Origin: a virus
IMG/VR virus record: IMGVR_UViG_3300021087_000905
Span: 1 to 32,666 of that record
Direction: 5' to 3' (one strand)
Length of the DNA: 32,666 bases
The notes below the pieces were generated by a model. The model did not search any database, was not told the DNA's origin, and worked only from the letters and a program-made list of their open reading frames with translations. Below, piece after piece: positions 29,098-32,666 of the stretch. Positions within the stretch are counted from its first letter, which is position 1. Each line of letters begins with the position of its first letter. Made by a program: the position numbers and the translations under genes.

Positions 29098-30624
29098 ATG
29101 AAAAAGATAGGCATAATCGGTATGTTTCTATTAATGACAAGTTTTGGTTCTAACATTGTACTAGCTGATGGACCAGATCAGACTGGAACAGGTTGTGCTA
29201 ATGGTACTGAATTTTGTGAAAACAATAATCAGACAACAACTAGTACTAGCACCAATACAAACACCAACGCGAATACTAACACAAACACCAGCACCAATAC
29301 TAACACCAATACGAGCACTGCAACAAATACCAATAATAATACTAGCACCAATGCTAATACAAACACTAATACTAGCACCAACACTAATACTAGCACCAAT
29401 ACAAACGCGAATACTAATGTTAATACTAACACTAATAGCAATACTAATGCAAACACTAATGTAAATACCAATACTAGCACTGCAACAAATACCAATGCTA
29501 ATACAAATACAAACAGTAATACAAATGCTACAACTTATACTGGAAGCTCAACAAATACCAATGCTAATACAAATGCGAATACTAATGTAAATACTAGCAC
29601 AAGCAATAATGTAAATACCAATGTAAATACAAATAATAGTACCAGTAATAATACTAGCAATAACACAAATACTAATACTAATAACAGCACCAACAATAAT
29701 ACTAACACTAATAATTCTACAGTAAATAGTACAGCTAGCAATACAAATGTAAATACAAATAATAGCACAGTAGATCAAACAGTTAATAGTACTAGCACAA
29801 GTAATAATACTAATAATAGCACCTCTGACAGCACATCTAACAATACAAATAATAATAATAATACAAGTACAAGCACATCAGATAGTAATGTAACCACAAA
29901 TAATAAGAACGAAAATACTAATAAAAACGAGAACATTAATAAGAATGAAACCAATCAAACAATTAAACAAGAGATTACAACAAAAGCTCCACCCGCGAGT
30001 GCAATTGCACCTTCAATCGGGAGTTCTTATTCTCAGGACTTGTGTACCACAGGTATATCCGGTGCTTTTCAAGGTCAAGTCTTTGGTTTATCAGGTGGTA
30101 AATCTGTAAGAGATATGAATTGTGAAAGGATTAAACTTTCTAAAACAGTTTATGATATGGGTATGAAGGTAGCTGCTGTATCTTTAATGTGTCAAGACGA
30201 AAGAGTATTCCAAGCAATGGAAATGGCTGGAACTCCATGTCCTTATATGGGTAAGATTGGAAGCGAAGCAGCTGAAGCATGGGAAGAAAATTCAACAGAC
30301 AGACCAGATGCTAAAGACTATGCTGATAAAAAGAAACCGACACGGAAAGAAAAGAAAGCCGAAAAGAAAAGATTAAAACAAGTGGCTGCCGACAAGAAGG
30401 CTGAAGAAAAAAGAATAGCGGCCGCAATCAAAGCTTCCGAAGATAAAATGAATGAAGAACTTGAGAGAAGAAAAGAAAAATTCATTGCACAATGTTCAGC
30501 TGAACCTAATCCAACTAGAGATAGAATTAAGAAAGATGTTGTAGGAGCAATTGATTCGATTATAACTCCAAAAACAAAAACAAATGGACAATGTGCTAAA
30601 GAATGGGAAAATTTAAATATATAA
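29098..30624 (+). CDS. Exported Asn/Thr-repeat protein with Cys-containing C-terminal domain
   Basis: This 508-residue protein has a Sec-type signal peptide (KKIG then a hydrophobic core, likely cut after ALA at residue 23), a short Cys-flanked segment (C33, C40), then about 240 residues of low-complexity Asn/Thr with some Ser/Ala (about 43-290). The C-terminal domain has DLCTTGISGAFQGQVFGLSGG and then CERIKLS, MCQDERVFQAM and GTPCPYMGKIG, followed by a charged Lys/Glu helix. The repeat looks like an adhesin stalk. Late expression suggests a virion fibre or exported factor. No enzyme motif is recognised. The end overlaps the next gene by 22 bases. Confidence 0.82.
   Translation: MKKIGIIGMFLLMTSFGSNIVLADGPDQTGTGCANGTEFCENNNQTTTSTSTNTNTNANTNTNTSTNTNTNTSTATNTNNNTSTNANTNTNTSTNTNTSTNTNANTNVNTNTNSNTNANTNVNTNTSTATNTNANTNTNSNTNATTYTGSSTNTNANTNANTNVNTSTSNNVNTNVNTNNSTSNNTSNNTNTNTNNSTNNNTNTNNSTVNSTASNTNVNTNNSTVDQTVNSTSTSNNTNNSTSDSTSNNTNNNNNTSTSTSDSNVTTNNKNENTNKNENINKNETNQTIKQEITTKAPPASAIAPSIGSSYSQDLCTTGISGAFQGQVFGLSGGKSVRDMNCERIKLSKTVYDMGMKVAAVSLMCQDERVFQAMEMAGTPCPYMGKIGSEAAEAWEENSTDRPDAKDYADKKKPTRKEKKAEKKRLKQVAADKKAEEKRIAAAIKASEDKMNEELERRKEKFIAQCSAEPNPTRDRIKKDVVGAIDSIITPKTKTNGQCAKEWENLNI
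29226..29910 (+). repeat. Degenerate Asn/Thr codon repeat tract
   Basis: The DNA is a run of AAY and ACN/AGY codons, mostly as six-base units of the type AAT-ACN, with many synonymous changes between units. It encodes the low-complexity stalk of the 29098 protein. Imperfect units limit slippage but still allow recombination and length change. Long ORFs in the other strand and frames here are artefacts of the repeat. Confidence 0.9.
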
Positions 30625-32666
30625 TACTACTAGCAACTTGTCTATTCACGACAAGTGCAATAGCAGATAACAATGTAAACTGCACTAACAGTCAAGATTG
30701 TTACAATAGTGGAGTCTACATCTACGAAGGTGGTCAAGACCTTGTAGACCTTTATGGTAATCATATAGCCACATCTTACAATCTTAATTCAAATGACGAT
30801 AGCTGGTCAAGCCAAGTATCTCTTGGTATGGAATGGAATCGTTGGGGTCAAACTTGGTCTCACGCTAAAATGTCAACCAATGGGTGCGTAAACCTTACAA
30901 GTGGTTCAGCCGGTGGGACTTCATCTAACTGTTCAGACTACACACCACAATCCTTACCCTACAGAGATTATACCTTATATCCTTTTTGGACTGATTTAAT
31001 CAGAGGTAATGCAAATCAAACAGGATACAACAAAGCTTCTAAAATGTTGTTTAAAGACTTTGGTGATTATGTTGTTTTTGGTTGGTATTACATGAAAGAA
31101 TATAATAGAAATTCAAGTAATAGTTTTGAAGCAATATTATATGAGAATAATTCTTTTGAATACAGATACAGAGAATTAGATATTATTAATCATGATGTTC
31201 TTATAGGCGAACAAGGAAAACACTCTACTACTCCAGCAGATACAAAAACATACTTATTTTACAATGACGGACAAAGTGGTTATAATACTTTAGATGCTTA
31301 CTTAGCAAATTCAGGTTGGCCTGACTTAGAGAATGGTGGTTCACTATACGGTGGAACAGAGGCTCAAATGTGTGAGATAAGTGCATTATATAGTTCATCA
31401 TGTACAGGATACGCAGCAGCTTACTTAGCACAACAATGTGCTTTAGATTCTTTGTATAATTCAGCATGTTCAGGATATGCAGCAGCTTATCTAGCTGCAC
31501 AATGTGCTTTAAATACTTTGTATGACGAAGAATGTTCAGGTTATGCAACTGCTTTATTAATATATGAATGTGATGTAGATGTATTTTATTCTACTCAATG
31601 TGACGGATATGCTAGTGCATTAGCACAAGAAGAAGCTCTATGGGACGCAATCTATGGATCCACTGATGATACCGATATGTATGGTTATGAAGATGAATAT
31701 GGATATGATGAATATGGGAATGCTTGGGCCCAAGATGATATGTGGTATGATGAAGAATATGATGAATATTTAGATCCTAATGATCCTTGTTATCAAAATA
31801 ACTGTGCAGACTTTACAGAAGCAGATTGGTATGCATTAGACATAGACCAGTTTGGTCAAGAACAAGTAGATGAGTGGTATGGACAAGATGTTCAATTTAG
31901 TGAAGATGGTTCTCTGGATTATGACCAATATGGAACAACAGAAGAAGAATTTTGGAGTGCTGTTGATGATGGTATGGATCAATATGATATAGAACAGGAA
32001 CAATATGCAGAAGAAATGGCATATTTAGATCAACTAGTAGAACAAGAAGAATATGCTGAAATGTTTACAGAAGAAGCTGTAGAGTATTTTGTTGAAACTG
32101 TTGCGAACATGGAAACTGATGCTGATTGGTATGATTATGAAGTAGAAACTTTTGGTCAAGAACAAGTTGATGAATGGTGGGGTGAAGAGGTATCTTTTAG
32201 TGAAGAAGGATTTGTTGAAGAAGCTTATTGGGAAGAAGATTTGTATGCAAATGTTGATGATATTTACATTTTAGAAGAAGCTATTGGTATTGAAATCTTT
32301 ACAGAAGAAGATTGGTCACCAGAAGAAGTATTAGAAGTTTATGAAGAAGTATTAGAAGATTATGAAAGAGATGCATTAGAAACCCAAGAAGAGGAAGTCT
32401 ATGAAGAATTTGAAGAAACTTATGAAGAGGAAGAACTTTACATAGAAGAGGATGAAGCCTTTGAAGAACTTATTAATGAGGAAGAATTAGAAGAACTTAT
32501 TAATGAAGATCGTGAAGAAGAATTTTTTGAAGAATCTCAAGAAGAAGAAAGTTTTGATGAAGAAGGCAATGATAGTAATGACACAGGCTCAAATATTCAA
32601 AGAGAAAAGAAAAGTACTTTAATGATAGCTCAACAAGAACAACAAACAATACAACAGGCTGTATCT
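30603..32666 (+). CDS. Exported protein with NIDO-like N terminus, Cys repeats and very acidic tail, partial
   Basis: The frame starts at ATG 30603, inside the end of the previous gene, and stays open to the window edge (688 codons, 3' end missing). A signal peptide (residues 1-21, SAIA|D) is followed by C27 and C33. Residues about 60-135 (QVSLGMEWNRWGQ, STNGCVNL, TLYPFWTDL) resemble the start of nidogen-like (NIDO) domains. Residues 257-344 are four 22-residue Cys repeats; after that the protein is extremely Asp/Glu/Tyr-rich, with a repeated FGQEQVDEW unit. It is likely an extracellular or virion-surface protein; the binding partner is unknown. Coupled by overlap to the 29098 gene. Confidence 0.8.
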   Translation, partial: MGKFKYIILLATCLFTTSAIADNNVNCTNSQDCYNSGVYIYEGGQDLVDLYGNHIATSYNLNSNDDSWSSQVSLGMEWNRWGQTWSHAKMSTNGCVNLTSGSAGGTSSNCSDYTPQSLPYRDYTLYPFWTDLIRGNANQTGYNKASKMLFKDFGDYVVFGWYYMKEYNRNSSNSFEAILYENNSFEYRYRELDIINHDVLIGEQGKHSTTPADTKTYLFYNDGQSGYNTLDAYLANSGWPDLENGGSLYGGTEAQMCEISALYSSSCTGYAAAYLAQQCALDSLYNSACSGYAAAYLAAQCALNTLYDEECSGYATALLIYECDVDVFYSTQCDGYASALAQEEALWDAIYGSTDDTDMYGYEDEYGYDEYGNAWAQDDMWYDEEYDEYLDPNDPCYQNNCADFTEADWYALDIDQFGQEQVDEWYGQDVQFSEDGSLDYDQYGTTEEEFWSAVDDGMDQYDIEQEQYAEEMAYLDQLVEQEEYAEMFTEEAVEYFVETVANMETDADWYDYEVETFGQEQVDEWWGEEVSFSEEGFVEEAYWEEDLYANVDDIYILEEAIGIEIFTEEDWSPEEVLEVYEEVLEDYERDALETQEEEVYEEFEETYEEEELYIEEDEAFEELINEEELEELINEDREEEFFEESQEEESFDEEGNDSNDTGSNIQREKKSTLMIAQQEQQTIQQAVS
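31371..31634 (+). repeat. Four tandem 22-residue Cys repeats
   Basis: Four 66-base units encode the pattern C-x5-LY-x3-C-x-GYA-x-A-x6 (examples: CALDSLYNSACSGYAAAYL and CALNTLYDEECSGYATALL). Each unit has two Cys ten residues apart, apt for disulfides once exported. The fourth unit is less regular (CDVDVFYSTQC). Confidence 0.85.
31824..32208 (+). repeat. Two copies of an acidic 30-residue unit 100 residues apart
   Basis: Residues 408-437 and 508-537 share DWY then FGQEQVDEW, a short linker and V-x-FSE(D/E)G. The DNA copies begin at 31824 and 32124, exactly 300 bases apart, so the protein contains two about 100-residue modules. Further units may follow beyond the window. Confidence 0.8.

Noticed and set aside
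29229-29778. Long minus-strand ORFs full of Val, Leu and Phe that look like membrane proteins
   Set aside because: They are the complement of the Asn/Thr codon repeat on the + strand, have no ribosome site and no family match; the + frame has a signal peptide and a folded C-terminal domain.
31228-31548. Minus-strand ORF of 106 residues
   Set aside because: It is the shadow of the 22-residue Cys repeats of the + strand protein, which explains its own repeats.
31371-31634. CRISPR-like array
   Set aside because: The 66-base units are coding, adjacent and without unique spacers.

Overview
This window is part of the genome of a T4-like (myovirus-type) phage. It is strongly AT-rich, every gene supported here lies on the + strand, and genes are packed tightly with many ATGA or TAATG start/stop overlaps. 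The T4 core genes appear in the order known from marine T4-like phages: scaffold end (22) - major capsid (23) - tail-tube-like protein - uvsY - uvsW - late sigma factor (55) - 47 - 46 - sliding clamp (45) - clamp loader (44) - 62 - regA. The low GC and the cargo genes (Amt, IscU and IscA, CobS/CobT-like pair, 2OG oxygenase, peptide deformylase) suggest a marine phage of a low-GC bacterium such as SAR11. That host is an inference.

Layout. 1-3234: end of the scaffold gene, capsid gene with terminator, two late promoters, a complete IscU gene, two tiny genes and a tail-tube-fold protein. 3235-6648: uvsY and uvsW, an Sm-like hypothetical, an IscA-type Fe-S carrier and the gene 55 late sigma factor. 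6674-11115: an ammonium transporter, then 47 and 46 separated by two small genes. 11133-16145: peptide deformylase, 2OG oxygenase, and a CobT-like (metalloprotease motif plus VWA) and CobS-like (AAA+) pair, each under a copy of the same promoter. 16244-19396: a run of small and membrane genes, a structured RNA candidate, a tRNA-Ala, a SET-domain protein and a DUF3310-like protein. 19371-26355: the 45-44-62-regA module, split between 44 and 62 by a 4.6 kb cassette (queD, queE, queC, folE, dpdA, phosphoribosyltransferase). 26352-32666: lipase, membrane-anchored coiled-coil protein, ATP-grasp/retropepsin fusion, small membrane protein, and two exported repeat proteins, the last cut by the window end.

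How the genes work together. The cassette encodes the whole GTP-to-preQ0 route plus a DpdA-like transglycosylase, so the phage probably places a 7-deazaguanine in its own DNA. Gene 55 explains the TATAAATA late promoters. A second promoter class (TTGACN-N16-TATAAT with a CAGC-N4-GCTG palindrome in the spacer) sits directly on the start codons of uvsY, gene 55 and the DUF3310-like gene, so those messages should have no leader, or almost none. IscU and the A-type carrier together look like a partial Fe-S assembly set that would use host cysteine desulfurase; radical-SAM QueE is one possible client. The CobT/CobS pair resembles a MoxR-AAA+/VWA remodelling complex.
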